A stretch of DNA of 64,000 nucleotides from Microbacterium sp. AG1240 (lineage in GTDB: Bacteria; Actinomycetota; Actinomycetes; Actinomycetales; Microbacteriaceae), in the NCBI RefSeq assembly GCF_003635115.1, contig NZ_RBXJ01000001.1, positions 992,001 to 1,056,000 of the forward strand, given 5' to 3'. Both the position numbers and the translations under genes were made by a program. The notes below the pieces were generated by a model, which was given only the letters and a program-made list of their open reading frames with translations, made no database searches and had not been told where the DNA came from. Shown here piece after piece: positions 1 through 8,598 of the stretch; position 1 is the first letter of the stretch; every line of letters starts with the position of its first letter.

Positions 1-196
1 CGCCGCGCTCAACCACTCCGCGCTCAACATCGGCAACAGTCTCGGCGCGTTCCTCGGCGGTGTCGTGATCGCGCTCGGCCTCGGGTTCGCCGCGCCCGCG
101 TGGGTGGGGGCGGTGCTCGCGATGGGTGGCCTGGTCGTCGCGGCCTGGAGCTTCCGCGTCGAGAAGTCGCGGGCCGCGGAGCCGGTCGCGGTCTAG
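1..196 (+). CDS. MFS transporter, C-terminal fragment
   Basis: Only the last 64 codons lie in the window; the frame opens at base 2 and the TAG stop is at 194-196. The peptide starts AALNHSALNIGNSLG and continues as about 45 mostly hydrophobic residues, ending in a short charged tail. The N-x-S-x-x-N-x-G-x-x-x-G pattern near the eleventh helix is typical of DHA1-type efflux proteins of the AraJ/YdhP kind. I therefore infer a proton-coupled efflux pump in the membrane; the substrate cannot be told. Its stop overlaps the stop of the facing metX gene by the four bases CTAG. Confidence 0.7.
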   Translation, partial: AALNHSALNIGNSLGAFLGGVVIALGLGFAAPAWVGAVLAMGGLVVAAWSFRVEKSRAAEPVAV

Positions 197-1398
197 GCCG
201 CGAACAGGCGCCGCAGGTGGCGCCCGACCTCGTCGGTCTCGATGAGGAAGCCGTCGTGGCCGAAGTCGCTCGTGACGGTCACCGCCTCGCGCCCGTCGAG
301 GGTGTTCGGGATGCTGCGGGCGATCCGATGCTGTCCGTCGATGGGGAACAGGCGGTCGCTGTCGATCCCGAGCACGAGCGTCGTCGCGGTCACCCGCTTC
401 AGCGCGTCTTCGATGCCGTCGCGGTCGCGCCCGACATCGTGGGAGTTCATCGCGTCGACGAGCGTCAGGTAGCTGTTCGCGTCGAAGCGGCGCGTGAACT
501 TGTTGCCGTGGAAGTCGAGGTACGACGCCACCGCGAACCGCCCCCCGCGACCGAGCGGGCTGACCCCCGACTGCCACGACCGCTGGAAGCGCTGATTGAG
601 CTCCGTAGGACTGCGATAGTTCAGCAGCGCCATGCGGCGGGCGAGCGCGAGGCCGCGGTGCGGACCGTCGCCGTCGCCCGCGTCGTAGTACTCTCCGCCG
701 GCGAAGCGCGGGTCGATGCGGATGGCCTCGAGCTGTACCGAGTTGAGCGCGATCTGGTCGGCGGTGGTCACCGGGGGTGCCGACAGGATGGCCGCGCGCT
801 CGACGCGCGCAGGGTGGCCGATCGCCCACTCGAGCGCGTGCATGCCGCCCATCGAGCCGCCGATGACGCCCGCCCACACGTCGATGCCGAGCGCATCGGC
901 GAGACGGGCCTGCGCGCCCACCTGGTCGCGGATGGTGAGGTACGGGAAGCGCGCCGCCCACTCGTAGCCGTCGGGTGCGACGCTCGCCGGGCCCGTCGAG
1001 CCCTGGCAGCCTCCGAGCATGTTCGGCGCCACCACGAACCACCGGTCGGTGTCGAGGGGCGCGCCCGGGCCGACGAGGTCCTCCCACCAGCCGGCCGTCG
1101 GGTGCCCGGGGCCGGCGGGGCCGCGCAGGTGGCTGTCCCCGGTGAGGGCGTGGAGCACCAGCACGGCGTTGTCGCGGGCCGGGGAGAGCTCGCCCCAGGT
1201 CTCGTACGACAGCCGCCACGAGGGCAGCTCCTCGCCGCCCTCCGTGCGGAAGCCGGTGAAGCTCGCGAACCGCCGGTCGCCGACGGGGTCGCCGTCGCGC
1301 CAGGCGCCCGTGGTCGGTGGACGCCCCAGGAGCATGCGCGCGTCGGCCTCCGTGATCGGTGCCGACGGCACCGTGTCCTCCGACGTCTGCCAGTCCAT
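193..1398 (-). CDS. metX: homoserine O-acetyltransferase
   Basis: Cytosolic alpha/beta hydrolase-fold enzyme that transfers acetyl from acetyl-CoA to homoserine, the first committed step of methionine synthesis by direct sulfhydrylation. The 401-residue protein has the nucleophile elbow GGSMGGM (Ser182), the oxyanion-side LHALTGDSH, and the C-terminal Asp (LGIDSDRLFPI) and His (GHDGF) of the triad. I chose ATG at 1398 because AAAGG lies 8 bases before it; a GTG two codons upstream (1404) sits too close to that site. A TAGCCT -10-like box lies at 1424-1429. MetY, the next enzyme in the pathway, is encoded nearby at 2343-3665. Length and motifs are normal for the family. Confidence 0.95.
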   Translation of the reverse strand: MDWQTSEDTVPSAPITEADARMLLGRPPTTGAWRDGDPVGDRRFASFTGFRTEGGEELPSWRLSYETWGELSPARDNAVLVLHALTGDSHLRGPAGPGHPTAGWWEDLVGPGAPLDTDRWFVVAPNMLGGCQGSTGPASVAPDGYEWAARFPYLTIRDQVGAQARLADALGIDVWAGVIGGSMGGMHALEWAIGHPARVERAAILSAPPVTTADQIALNSVQLEAIRIDPRFAGGEYYDAGDGDGPHRGLALARRMALLNYRSPTELNQRFQRSWQSGVSPLGRGGRFAVASYLDFHGNKFTRRFDANSYLTLVDAMNSHDVGRDRDGIEDALKRVTATTLVLGIDSDRLFPIDGQHRIARSIPNTLDGREAVTVTSDFGHDGFLIETDEVGRHLRRLFAA

Positions 1399-1460
1399 GA
1401 GCACTACCTTTCGCGCCCTTCCAGGCTAGGCGGTCCGACCCGCCGGCCAGCCGACTGTTA

Positions 1461-1475
1461 CACCGACGATCGGTG
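1461..1475. promoter_or_regulatory. inverted repeat between metX and an SDR gene
   Basis: CACCGA-CGA-TCGGTG is a perfect 6-bp inverted repeat with a 3-base spacer. It lies in the 144-bp divergent region between metX and the SDR gene at 1543. It could be an operator or a small hairpin. No regulator is identified, and I see no S-adenosylmethionine riboswitch here. Confidence 0.35.
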
Positions 1476-1542
1476 CGGGTGCGATCGCGCCGATGCGCCG
1501 CGGGCGGCCCGGGTGAGGAGACAATGACGGGGGAGGTACACC

Positions 1543-2241
1543 ATGGCGCGATATCTGATCATCGCCGCATCCAGCGGTATCGGTGCGGCGACGTGCGAGC
1601 TGTTGCGCGCGGCGGGTCACGAGGTGGTGACGACGGCCCGCGAGGCGGGGAACGGCGATCCCGACATCGTGCTCGACGCGACCGACTTCGAGGCCGTCGA
1701 GCAGGCGGTCGTCGATGCCGGACCCCTGGACGGTGTCGCGTGCTTCGCGGGATCGATGCTGCTCAAGCCCGCCCACCTCACGTCGCGCGCGCAGTACGAC
1801 GGCATCGTCGCCGCGTCGTTGACGACCGCGTTCGCGACCGTGCGGGCCGCCGGCCGGCAGCTGCGGTCGGGTGGCGCCGTCGTACTGGTCTCCTCGGCGG
1901 CCGCCATGGCGGGGTTGCCGAACCACGACGCGATCTCGGCGGCGAAGGCCGGCGTCATCGGGCTGATGCTCTCGTCGGCGGCGAGCTACGCCTCGCAGGG
2001 GCTCCGCATCAACGCCGTCGCACCGGGCCTGACCCGCACGACGCTGACGTCGGCGCTCACCGCCAGCGAAGGGTCTCGCAAGGTGTCCGAGTCGATGCAC
2101 GCGCTCGGCCGTCTCGGCGAACCCGACGATGTCGCGCGCGGCGTGCAGTTCCTCCTCGACCCGGCGAACGACTGGATCACGGGCCAGGTGCTCGGCATCG
2201 ACGGAGGGCTCGGGACCCTCCGCCCGAAGGTGCGGGCCTGA
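1543..2241 (+). CDS. SDR-family protein lacking the catalytic tyrosine
   Basis: A 232-residue short-chain dehydrogenase/reductase fold protein. The N-terminal nucleotide-binding loop reads AASSGIGAAT, the active-site Ser is present in VLVSSAAAM, and the C-terminal segment ends GQVLGIDGGLGTL as in classical SDRs. The YxxxK motif is altered: the segment reads NHDAISAAKAGVIGL, with Ile where the catalytic Tyr should be and the Lys kept. Ordinary ketone/alcohol oxidoreduction may therefore be lost, and the role is unknown. GGGGAGG 5-6 bases before ATG 1543 supports the start. It faces metY across a strong shared terminator. Confidence 0.85.
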   Translation: MARYLIIAASSGIGAATCELLRAAGHEVVTTAREAGNGDPDIVLDATDFEAVEQAVVDAGPLDGVACFAGSMLLKPAHLTSRAQYDGIVAASLTTAFATVRAAGRQLRSGGAVVLVSSAAAMAGLPNHDAISAAKAGVIGLMLSSAASYASQGLRINAVAPGLTRTTLTSALTASEGSRKVSESMHALGRLGEPDDVARGVQFLLDPANDWITGQVLGIDGGLGTLRPKVRA

Positions 2242-2294
2242 CCTCGCCCTCACCCGGACGCGGGTGTTCTCGCACCCGCGCGGGAAGAACGACG

Positions 2295-2329
2295 GATGCC
2301 CCGGCGCCCGTGAGGGCGGCCGGGGCATC
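2295..2329. terminator. bidirectional terminator between SDR and metY
   Basis: GATGCCCCGG (2295-2304) and CCGGGGCATC (2320-2329) are perfect inverted arms. They are extended inward by CGCCC/GGGCG around a GTGA loop with one bulged G. The hairpin sits exactly between two convergent gene ends and can serve both strands. Confidence 0.8.
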
Positions 2330-2342
2330 TGGATGCTGCGGG

Positions 2343-3665
2343 TCAGACGCGCGCGGCGTCCACGCTGCGGCGCGCCGCGGCGAGGGCCTGCGAGAGGTCG
2401 GCCTTCAGGTCGTCGATGTTCTCGAGCCCCAGCGACAGCCGCACGAGGCCGGGCGTCACTCCGGTGGTGAGCTGCTGCTCGGGGGTGAGCTGTGAGTGCG
2501 TGGTCGAGGCGGGGTGGATCACCAGGGAACGCACGTCGCCGATGTTGGCGAGGTGGCTGAAGAGGGTGAGCGAGTTCACGAACTCCCGCCCGGCGTCGAC
2601 CCCTCCCTTGAGCTCGAACGACAGCACCGCGCCGACACCCTTCGGGGCGTACTTATTGGCGGCGGCGTACCAGGGGGAGGTCGGCAGGCCCGAGTAGTTG
2701 ACCGTGGCGACGTCGGGCTGACCCTCGAGCCATTCGGCGATCTCCTGCGCGTTCTGCACGTGACGCTCGATGCGCAGCGACAGCGTCTCGATGCCCTGGA
2801 TCAGCAGCCACGCGCTCTGCGGCGAGATGGCCGCACCGAGGTCGCGCAGCAGCTGCACGCGGGCCTTGATGACGTAGGCGAGGCCGTCGCCGACCGCCGC
2901 GGTGTAGCTCGCGCCGTGGTACGACGGGTCGGGCTCGGTGAGGCCGGGGAAGCGCTCGACGTTCTCCGACCACTTGAACGAGCCGCCGTCGACGATGACG
3001 CCGCCGATGACCGTACCGTGGCCGCCGAGGAACTTCGTCGCCGAGTGCACCACGATGTCGGCGCCGTGCTCGAACGGACGGATGAGGTACGGGGTCGCGA
3101 TCGTGTTGTCGACGATCAGCGGCACGCCGGCGGCGTGCGCGACATCGGCGACCGTGCGGATGTCGAGCACGTTGATCTTGGGGTTGCCGATCGTCTCGGC
3201 GAAGAACAGCTTCGTGTTCGGGCGCACCGCGGCGCGCCACTCCTCGGCGTCGTCCTGGTTCTCCACGAACGTCACGTCGATGCCGAGCTTCTTCAGCGTG
3301 TACTTGAAGAGGTTGTAGGTGCCGCCGTAGATCGACGACGACGAGACGATGTGGTCGCCGGCCTCGGCGATGTTTAGCACCGCGAAGGTCTCGGCCGCCT
3401 GGCCGCTGGCGACCAGGAGCGCGCCGGTGCCGCCTTCGAGGGCCGCCACGCGCTCCTCCACGACCGCCTGGGTCGGGTTCTGGATGCGCGTGTAGATGTT
3501 GCCGAACTCGGCCAGCGAGAAGAGGTTCGCAGCGTGGTCGGCGTTGTCGAAGACGTAGGAGGTCGTCTGATAGATCGGGGTCGCCCGCGCCTTGGTCACC
3601 GGGTCGGGCTGGGCGCCCGAGTGGATCTGCTTGGTCTCGAATCGCCAGTTCTCGGGTGCGGACAT
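2343..3665 (-). CDS. metY: O-acetylhomoserine sulfhydrylase
   Basis: PLP-dependent gamma-synthase that makes homocysteine from O-acetylhomoserine and sulfide; this substrate is the product of MetX encoded nearby. The 440-residue protein carries the Schiff-base lysine in [10 protein letters not shown] (Lys211), the PLP-ring contact [11 protein letters not shown] and the cofactor Asp in [10 protein letters not shown]. The C-terminal end [10 protein letters not shown] is characteristic of O-acetylhomoserine aminocarboxypropyltransferases. CAGGAG lies 7 bases before ATG 3665. A minus-strand -10 box TAGTCT lies at 3718-3723, with a direct repeat just upstream of it. Cytosolic. Confidence 0.95.
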   Translation of the reverse strand: MSAPENWRFETKQIHSGAQPDPVTKARATPIYQTTSYVFDNADHAANLFSLAEFGNIYTRIQNPTQAVVEERVAALEGGTGALLVASGQAAETFAVLNIAEAGDHIVSSSSIYGGTYNLFKYTLKKLGIDVTFVENQDDAEEWRAAVRPNTKLFFAETIGNPKINVLDIRTVADVAHAAGVPLIVDNTIATPYLIRPFEHGADIVVHSATKFLGGHGTVIGGVIVDGGSFKWSENVERFPGLTEPDPSYHGASYTAAVGDGLAYVIKARVQLLRDLGAAISPQSAWLLIQGIETLSLRIERHVQNAQEIAEWLEGQPDVATVNYSGLPTSPWYAAANKYAPKGVGAVLSFELKGGVDAGREFVNSLTLFSHLANIGDVRSLVIHPASTTHSQLTPEQQLTTGVTPGLVRLSLGLENIDDLKADLSQALAAARRSVDAARV

Positions 3666-3734
3666 GATCGGGCTCCTGCAGTCGGATTCGGTCAGGCGGG
3701 TGCGGTGACCTGCTGCGAGACTACGGACGCCGCA

Positions 3735-3761
3735 TCGGACACGCCACCGCTTCGGACACGC
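3735..3761 (-). promoter_or_regulatory. direct repeat upstream of the metY promoter
   Basis: TCGGACACGC occurs twice (3735-3744 and 3752-3761), 17 bases apart start to start. It lies immediately upstream of the metY -10 box TAGTCT (3718-3723 on the minus strand), covering the -35 region. This could be a binding site for a methionine regulator, but it does not resemble the McbR site I know from corynebacteria. Confidence 0.3.
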
Positions 3762-3807
3762 GGCGTAACAGCCGTCGGGGGAGCCTGGCGCGGGTAGCGT
3801 TGCTCTA

Positions 3808-4584
3808 ATGACGCGACGTGTTGTGGTGACGGGTGCAAGTTCCGGGATCGGTGAAGCGACGGCTCGGATGCTGCGCTCCCGGGGATGGGACGTGGTGGGG
3901 GTGGCCCGGCGGGCCGAGCGCCTCGAAGCGCTCGAGGCCGAGACCGGCATCGTGGCGTACGCCGCCGACCTCACGCGAGGCGAGGACATCGACGCGCTCG
4001 CCGGATGGCTCGCCGAGACCGGCCCCGTGCACGCGCTCGTGCAGGTGGCCGGCGGAGCTCGCGGGACAGACCTCGTCGAGCACGGCGACCCGGCCGACTG
4101 GCAGTGGATGTTCGAGGCCAACGTCGTCTCGACCCAGCGGCTGGTCGCCGCGCTTCTTCCGCTGCTGCGCGATGCCGCAGCATCCGACGGCCATGCCGAC
4201 ACCGTCTTCGTGACCTCCACCGCCGCGCAGACCGCTTATCCGGGCGGTGCGGGCTACAACGCGGCGAAGGCCGCGGAGGCGATGCTCGTGCACGCGCTGC
4301 GGTTGGAGCTGAACGGCGAGCCCCTCCGCGTCATCGAGATCGCGCCGGGCATGGTCGCCACGGAGGAGTTCTCGCTCAACCGCCTGCGCGGCGACCAGAA
4401 CGCCGCCGACCGCGTCTACGAGGATGTGGAGAACCCGCTCACCGGCGCCGACGTCGCCGATGTGATCGCCTACGCGTTGGAGGCGCCGGGCCACGTGAAC
4501 CTCGACCTGGTCACCGTGCGCCCGGTCGCGCAGTCGGCGCAGCACGCGCTCGCCCGCGGACCGCTGCGGGTGCGTCAGGACTAG
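3808..4584 (+). CDS. SDR-family oxidoreductase
   Basis: Classical 258-residue NAD(P)-dependent short-chain dehydrogenase. It has the cofactor loop TGASSGIGEAT near residue 8, an ARRAERLEAL stretch typical of NADP binders, the Ser in VTSTAAQTAYPG, and an intact catalytic YNAAK. It resembles YdfG/serine 3-dehydrogenase-like proteins, but the substrate is not evident. The start is ATG 3808 with a TAGCGT box at 3795-3800, only seven bases before it, so the mRNA is probably leaderless. Its stop overlaps the stop of the facing MFS gene by CTAG. Confidence 0.88.
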   Translation: MTRRVVVTGASSGIGEATARMLRSRGWDVVGVARRAERLEALEAETGIVAYAADLTRGEDIDALAGWLAETGPVHALVQVAGGARGTDLVEHGDPADWQWMFEANVVSTQRLVAALLPLLRDAAASDGHADTVFVTSTAAQTAYPGGAGYNAAKAAEAMLVHALRLELNGEPLRVIEIAPGMVATEEFSLNRLRGDQNAADRVYEDVENPLTGADVADVIAYALEAPGHVNLDLVTVRPVAQSAQHALARGPLRVRQD

Positions 4585-6071
4585 ATCACCTGCGTCTGCC
4601 CGGCAGCCGCATCCGCCGCATCGGCGTCGCTGAACGCGACCTTCGGAACGAACAAGAGCAGCGCCGCGGCGAGGAATCCGCCGACCGCGCAGACGGTCCA
4701 GACGGTCACGTAGCCGACGAGGGGTGCGGCGGTGCCGGCGACCGCGGCTCCGACGCCCGCGGCGAGCACGACGCCGAAGACGGCGGAGGCGAACGTGCCG
4801 CCGATGGTCTTCGTCGTGTTCGTCAGTGCGGAGGCGATGCCCGTCTGGCCGCGGGGCGCAGCCGCAGCGGCCGCGGCGGGCAGGGCTGCCACCAGGGCCC
4901 CCGAGCCGATGCCGGCGATCGACAGGTTCGCCAGCACCTGCCACAGCTCGACGTGGAACGGGACGAAGAGCGCGTAGCCGATGCCGACGAGCGCCGAGGC
5001 GCCGATCAGGATGAGGCGCGGATTGCCCCGGCGCGAGAACACCGCGAACAGCACCGCTCCGACGATGAGCGACACGAGGTAGACGCCGATCACGTTGGAG
5101 CGGTCTGTCGCGTCGAGTCCGAGGCCGTACCCGAGTGAGGAGTCGGTGCCGGCGTATGTGGCCAGCGGGCCCTGCGCGCCGAGCAGGCTGATGCCGACGA
5201 GGAACGCGGTCGCCTGCACCGGCCACATCTCGGGCCGCGCGAGCACACGGATATCGACCGCGGGGTCGCTCTGACGCAGCTCTTACCAGACGAAGACCGC
5301 CAAGGCCGCGAGACCGGTGATGAGCAGAGCGACGACGACGCCCGCGCCGGGGCCGTCGGGCACCCGCAGGAACGACAGGGCGCCGGTGACGAGCAGCAGC
5401 GCGAAAGCCAGGAGCACGAAACCGCCGATGTCCAGACGACGCCCGGGCACGGGTTCGGACTCGGGCACGCCGAGCCAGATGACCACGCACACGAGTGTGA
5501 CCGCCACCGCCGGCACCATGAGCGTCAGCTGCAGGTTCTCGCTCGTCGCCGCGAAGAGGCGCCCGGCGGCGAGGGCGCCGAGGATCGCTCCGGCCTGCAG
5601 GCCCACGACGAGCAGACCCGCCGCGCGTCGCGTCTGCGACACTCCCCGGGCCTGACGGCGCCCGCGTTCGAACACGAGCGCGATCTCGAGGGGCAGCCAC
5701 ACCACATAGAAGCCCTGCAGCGCCCACGCGATGAGGAACGTCGTGAACGAATCGGCGAAGACGAGCCACCAGCTGGCACCGGCCGTCAGGATCGCCGAGG
5801 CCAGCAGCACCTTCTTGTGCCCGTACATGTCGCCGAGCTTGGCGAGGATCGGCAGCACGAGGGCCGAGAGCAGCAGCTGCGCCGCCTCGAACCAGTTCAC
5901 GTCGGCGTCGGTCACCCCGAGATGCACCACGATGTCGCTGAGCAGGGGCACGTAGTAGCCCTGCAGGATGCCGCTGGTGAGCTCGACGACGACGAACCAG
6001 CCGATGAGCCCCGCGGTGATGCCGAAGGAAGACCCGCGCAGGCGTTCAGCGGCGGACGATGCGCGTGACAT
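4581..6071 (-). pseudogene. MFS transporter split by an in-frame TAA
   Basis: One continuous reading frame of 497 codons would encode a 496-residue MFS permease. Codon 263 is TAA (5283-5285), where TAC (Tyr) would continue the sequence FVW-Y-ELRQSDP. The first part holds about 7-8 hydrophobic segments, including the MFS loop LAKLGDMYGHKKV. The second part, continuing in the same frame to 4581, holds the rest (GPLATYAG, FSRRGNPRLI, then four membrane spans). No frame change is needed, so a single base substitution explains it. Either this is a recent nonsense mutation, or a sequencing error. Near ATG 6071 a TACTCT box seven bases upstream suggests a leaderless promoter. The transport substrate is unknown. 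Confidence 0.85.
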
Positions 6072-6160
6072 GGGGCCGAGAGTACACCGGGCGTCGGGCG
6101 GGAGACGGGCACGGCTGCCGGATGCCTAGGCTGGAGCGAACCGTCCCCGAGGAGGACCCC

Positions 6161-6652
6161 ATGGCCATGAGCGAAGAGCGCGAGACACTGACGTGGGACG
6201 GGTTCGGTGCCGCATCCCGAGACCTCGCCCGCGAGATCCTCGCCGACGGCTTCGTCCCCGAGGTCGTGGTGGCGATCGCCCGCGGCGGTCTGCTGCCGGC
6301 GGGTGCGATCGCGTACGGGTTGGGGGTGAAGAACTGCGGCGCGCTGAACGTCGAGTTCTACACCGGCATCGGCACCGTGCTCGACGCCCCCGAGGTGCTG
6401 CGCCCGGCGCTGGACACCGAATACCTCGGCGGTCGCAAGGTGCTGCTCGTCGACGACGTCGCCGACAGCGGCCGTACGCTCGCCCTCGCGGTGAAGATGC
6501 TGCGCGAGCGCGGTGCGGACATGCGCTCGGTCGTCATCTACACGAAGCCGACGACGATCGTCCAGCCCGACTACTCCTGGAAGGAGACGTCGCTGTGGAT
6601 CGACTTCCCGTGGTCGGCCCAGGGGACGGTCGTCGAAGAGGACGAGGCCTGA
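6161..6652 (+). CDS. phosphoribosyltransferase
   Basis: A 163-residue type I phosphoribosyltransferase, similar in size and layout to xanthine/guanine-type enzymes. The PRPP-binding loop is [14 protein letters not shown], and an early ARGGLLPAG loop matches the pyrophosphate loop of the family. It probably salvages a purine base using PRPP in the cytosol, though the base is not certain. ATG 6161 was chosen because GAGGAGG lies about 5 bases before it; a second ATG two codons later is possible. The ung gene follows within five bases, so the two are probably co-transcribed. Confidence 0.85.
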   Translation: MAMSEERETLTWDGFGAASRDLAREILADGFVPEVVVAIARGGLLPAGAIAYGLGVKNCGALNVEFYTGIGTVLDAPEVLRPALDTEYLGGRKVLLVDDVADSGRTLALAVKMLRERGADMRSVVIYTKPTTIVQPDYSWKETSLWIDFPWSAQGTVVEEDEA

Positions 6653-6656
6653 CACC

Positions 6657-7349
6657 GTGGCGATGACTCTGCCGGAGCTCTCTGCCGCCGGACTTCTCGA
6701 CGACGGGTGGGCCGATGCACTCGAACCCGTCGCCGGCGACATCGCCGCGCTGGGTGAGCGGCTCAGGGCCGAGGTGGCGGCGGGTCGTTCCTACCTGCCC
6801 GCGGGGGAGAACGTGCTGCGCGCGTTCGCGCGGCCGCGCGGCGACGTGAAGGTGCTGATCGTCGGACAGGACCCGTATCCGACGCCGGGCAACCCGATCG
6901 GGCTGTCGTTCGCCGTCGACCGGCACGTGCGGCCGATCCCGCGGAGCCTGTCGAACATCTACGCCGAGCTCGAGTCCGATCTCGGTATCCCGCCGGCGCC
7001 GCACGGCGACCTCTCGGCCTGGAGCGACCAGGGCGTCATGCTGCTCAACCGGGTGCTGACCGTCGCCCCCGGCGAGGCGGGCTCGCATCGGGGCTGGGGG
7101 TGGGAGACGGTGACCGAGCTCGCGATCCGCAGCCTCGTCGAACGTGACGCACCGCTCGTGGCGATCCTGTGGGGGAAGGATGCGGCGAACCTCCGCCCTC
7201 TCCTCGGTGATACGCCGATCGTCGCCTCCGCCCATCCCTCCCCGCTGTCGGCGAGGCGCGGCTTCTTCGGATCGAGACCCTTCTCGGCGGCGAACGCGCT
7301 GCTCGAGCAGCAGGGGGCGACGCCGGTCGACTGGCGCCTGCCCGCCTGA
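6657..7349 (+). CDS. ung: uracil-DNA glycosylase, family 1
   Basis: Removes uracil from DNA to start base-excision repair. The 230-residue protein shows the family 1 active-site loop [15 protein letters not shown] with the catalytic Asp (about residue 72), LLNRVLTV, and the minor-groove loop [17 protein letters not shown] with its catalytic His. I took GTG 6657, 9 bases after CGAGG; ATG 6663 in the same frame is an alternative and shortens the protein by two residues. It follows the phosphoribosyltransferase with a four-base gap. Confidence 0.93.
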   Translation: MAMTLPELSAAGLLDDGWADALEPVAGDIAALGERLRAEVAAGRSYLPAGENVLRAFARPRGDVKVLIVGQDPYPTPGNPIGLSFAVDRHVRPIPRSLSNIYAELESDLGIPPAPHGDLSAWSDQGVMLLNRVLTVAPGEAGSHRGWGWETVTELAIRSLVERDAPLVAILWGKDAANLRPLLGDTPIVASAHPSPLSARRGFFGSRPFSAANALLEQQGATPVDWRLPA

Positions 7350-7360
7350 ACCCGCAGCTA

Positions 7361-7601
7361 CGTCTCGGGCATGCGTCACCGCCGTGCGGGGGATGGTGCG
7401 GGCGGAGTGTCGTGCTCGGCGGAGACGCTGGCATCGGGACTGGCGGGAGACGACGGCCGAAGGCCGGCGTCTCGGGCATGCGTCACCGTCGGGCGGGGGA
7501 TGGTGCGGGCGGAGTGTCGTGCTCGGCGGAGACGCTGGCATCGGGACTGGCGGGAGACGACGGCCGAAGGCCGGCGTCTCGGGCATGCGTCACCGCCGGG
7601 C
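7361..7601. repeat. tandem 107-bp intergenic repeat, two units plus a part
   Basis: Units begin at 7361 and 7468, followed by a partial unit at 7575-7601; each starts CGTCTCGGGCATGCGTCACC. The two full units differ at only a few bases. Each junction carries a hairpin with 12-bp arms, one mismatch and a GAA loop (first copy 7447-7473: GAGACGACGGCC / GGCCGGCGTCTC). A diverged copy lies at 29825-29885. The array fills the 307-bp gap between ung and the acetyltransferase, and I see no gene in it. Confidence 0.9.
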
Positions 7602-7656
7602 ACGACGCGCAGCCCGCGAGCGGTCGCCGGTGCGCGGACCACATAAAATGGCGGTC

Positions 7657-8265
7657 ATGCTGGAAGACGAATACGACAAGAGCCGTCGGCGTCTTCCGTG
7701 GCATCTGCGCCGCACACCCGAGCCCGAGCGCCCCTTCACGTACGAGATCCGGCCGGTGCGCGAGAGCGACATCCCCGACATCCGCGAGATCTACAACTAC
7801 TACGTGACGAACTCGATGGTCACGTTCGACGAGAAGCGCTGGACCCTCGCGCAGTGGCGGGAGAAGTACGCGCACCTCCACAAGCTCGGCATGCCGTTCC
7901 TGGTCGCGCAGTCGCCATCGGGACAGATCCTCGGGTACGCGCTGCTGCAGCCGTGGAAGAGCAAGTCGGCCTATCGCTACACGGTGGAGAACTCCATCTA
8001 CCTCGGGCAGGCGGCCGCGGGCAAGGGCCTCGGGCGGGCTCTCATGGAGGCCATCATCGCCGCGGCGCAGGAAGCCGGGATCCGCGAGATCGTCGCGGCC
8101 ATCAGCGACCGGGGTGCCGAGTCGTCGATCGCCCTGCACCAGAAGCTCGGGTTCGTCGAGGTCGGCCGCATGGGCCGGGTCGGTTTCAAGTTCGGCCGGT
8201 GGCTGGGCGTGGTCTACCTGCAGCTGAGCGTGCCGAAGCTGAAGAAGAAACGCCTCTTCGGCTGA
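7657..8265 (+). CDS. GNAT-family N-acetyltransferase
   Basis: A 202-residue acetyl-CoA-dependent acetyltransferase of the GNAT superfamily, closest in style to phosphinothricin/methionine-sulfoximine acetyltransferases. It reads IRPVRESDIPDIREIYNYYV near the N-terminus, then IYLGQAAAGKGLGRALME (acetyl-CoA pyrophosphate loop) and ALHQKLGFVEVGRMGRVGFKFGRW. A basic N-terminal stretch (KSRRRLPWHLRR) precedes the domain. The substrate is unknown. ATG 7657 is preferred because TAAAAT (7644-7649) ends seven bases before it, as expected for a leaderless message; ATG 7648 overlaps that box. Confidence 0.88.
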   Translation: MLEDEYDKSRRRLPWHLRRTPEPERPFTYEIRPVRESDIPDIREIYNYYVTNSMVTFDEKRWTLAQWREKYAHLHKLGMPFLVAQSPSGQILGYALLQPWKSKSAYRYTVENSIYLGQAAAGKGLGRALMEAIIAAAQEAGIREIVAAISDRGAESSIALHQKLGFVEVGRMGRVGFKFGRWLGVVYLQLSVPKLKKKRLFG

Positions 8266-8274
8266 CGCGCCGCG

Positions 8275-8598
8275 TCAGCGCGGGCGTTCGGGGCGGCGGG
8301 GGCGGGACTGCGCGCGCACCTCGTCGACGAGCGTGCGCCACGGGCCGGCCAGGCCGCCGTCTCCGAGCCGGACTTCGCGCGGAGGAGCATCGTCGCTGCG
8401 CGCCCGGATGCGCCACTGGTATCGATCGGCCCCGGGCTCCGCGGCGGGCGGGTCGTCCCACGGGCACCCGTCGATCAGCTCGGTCCACCGGGCGACCGCG
8501 TCGGGCGCCGGCTCTGCCCGCCACTCGCGTCGCAGCCCGGCGATCCCGCCGGATCGGACGACCGTGACGACCACTCTCGGCTCAGTCGCTCCCTGCAT
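8275..8598 (-). CDS. probable protealysin inhibitor (emfourin-like)
   Basis: A 107-residue cytosolic protein with the pattern VVVTVVRSGGIAGLRREW near the N-terminus, then a W-x-x-L-I-D-x-C-P-W segment and a GPWRTLVDEVR end. This matches what I recall of emfourin, the slow-binding inhibitor encoded beside protealysin-type proteases. The gene starts 17 bases inside the end of the M4 protease gene, so the two are translationally coupled and should be made together. Identification rests on these motifs and on the context. Confidence 0.75.
   Translation of the reverse strand: MQGATEPRVVVTVVRSGGIAGLRREWRAEPAPDAVARWTELIDGCPWDDPPAAEPGADRYQWRIRARSDDAPPREVRLGDGGLAGPWRTLVDEVRAQSRPRRPERPR

Noticed and set aside
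1405..1542. Possible SAM riboswitch before metX
   Set aside because: The region has only a short inverted repeat and no fold or motif resembling a known SAM riboswitch class.
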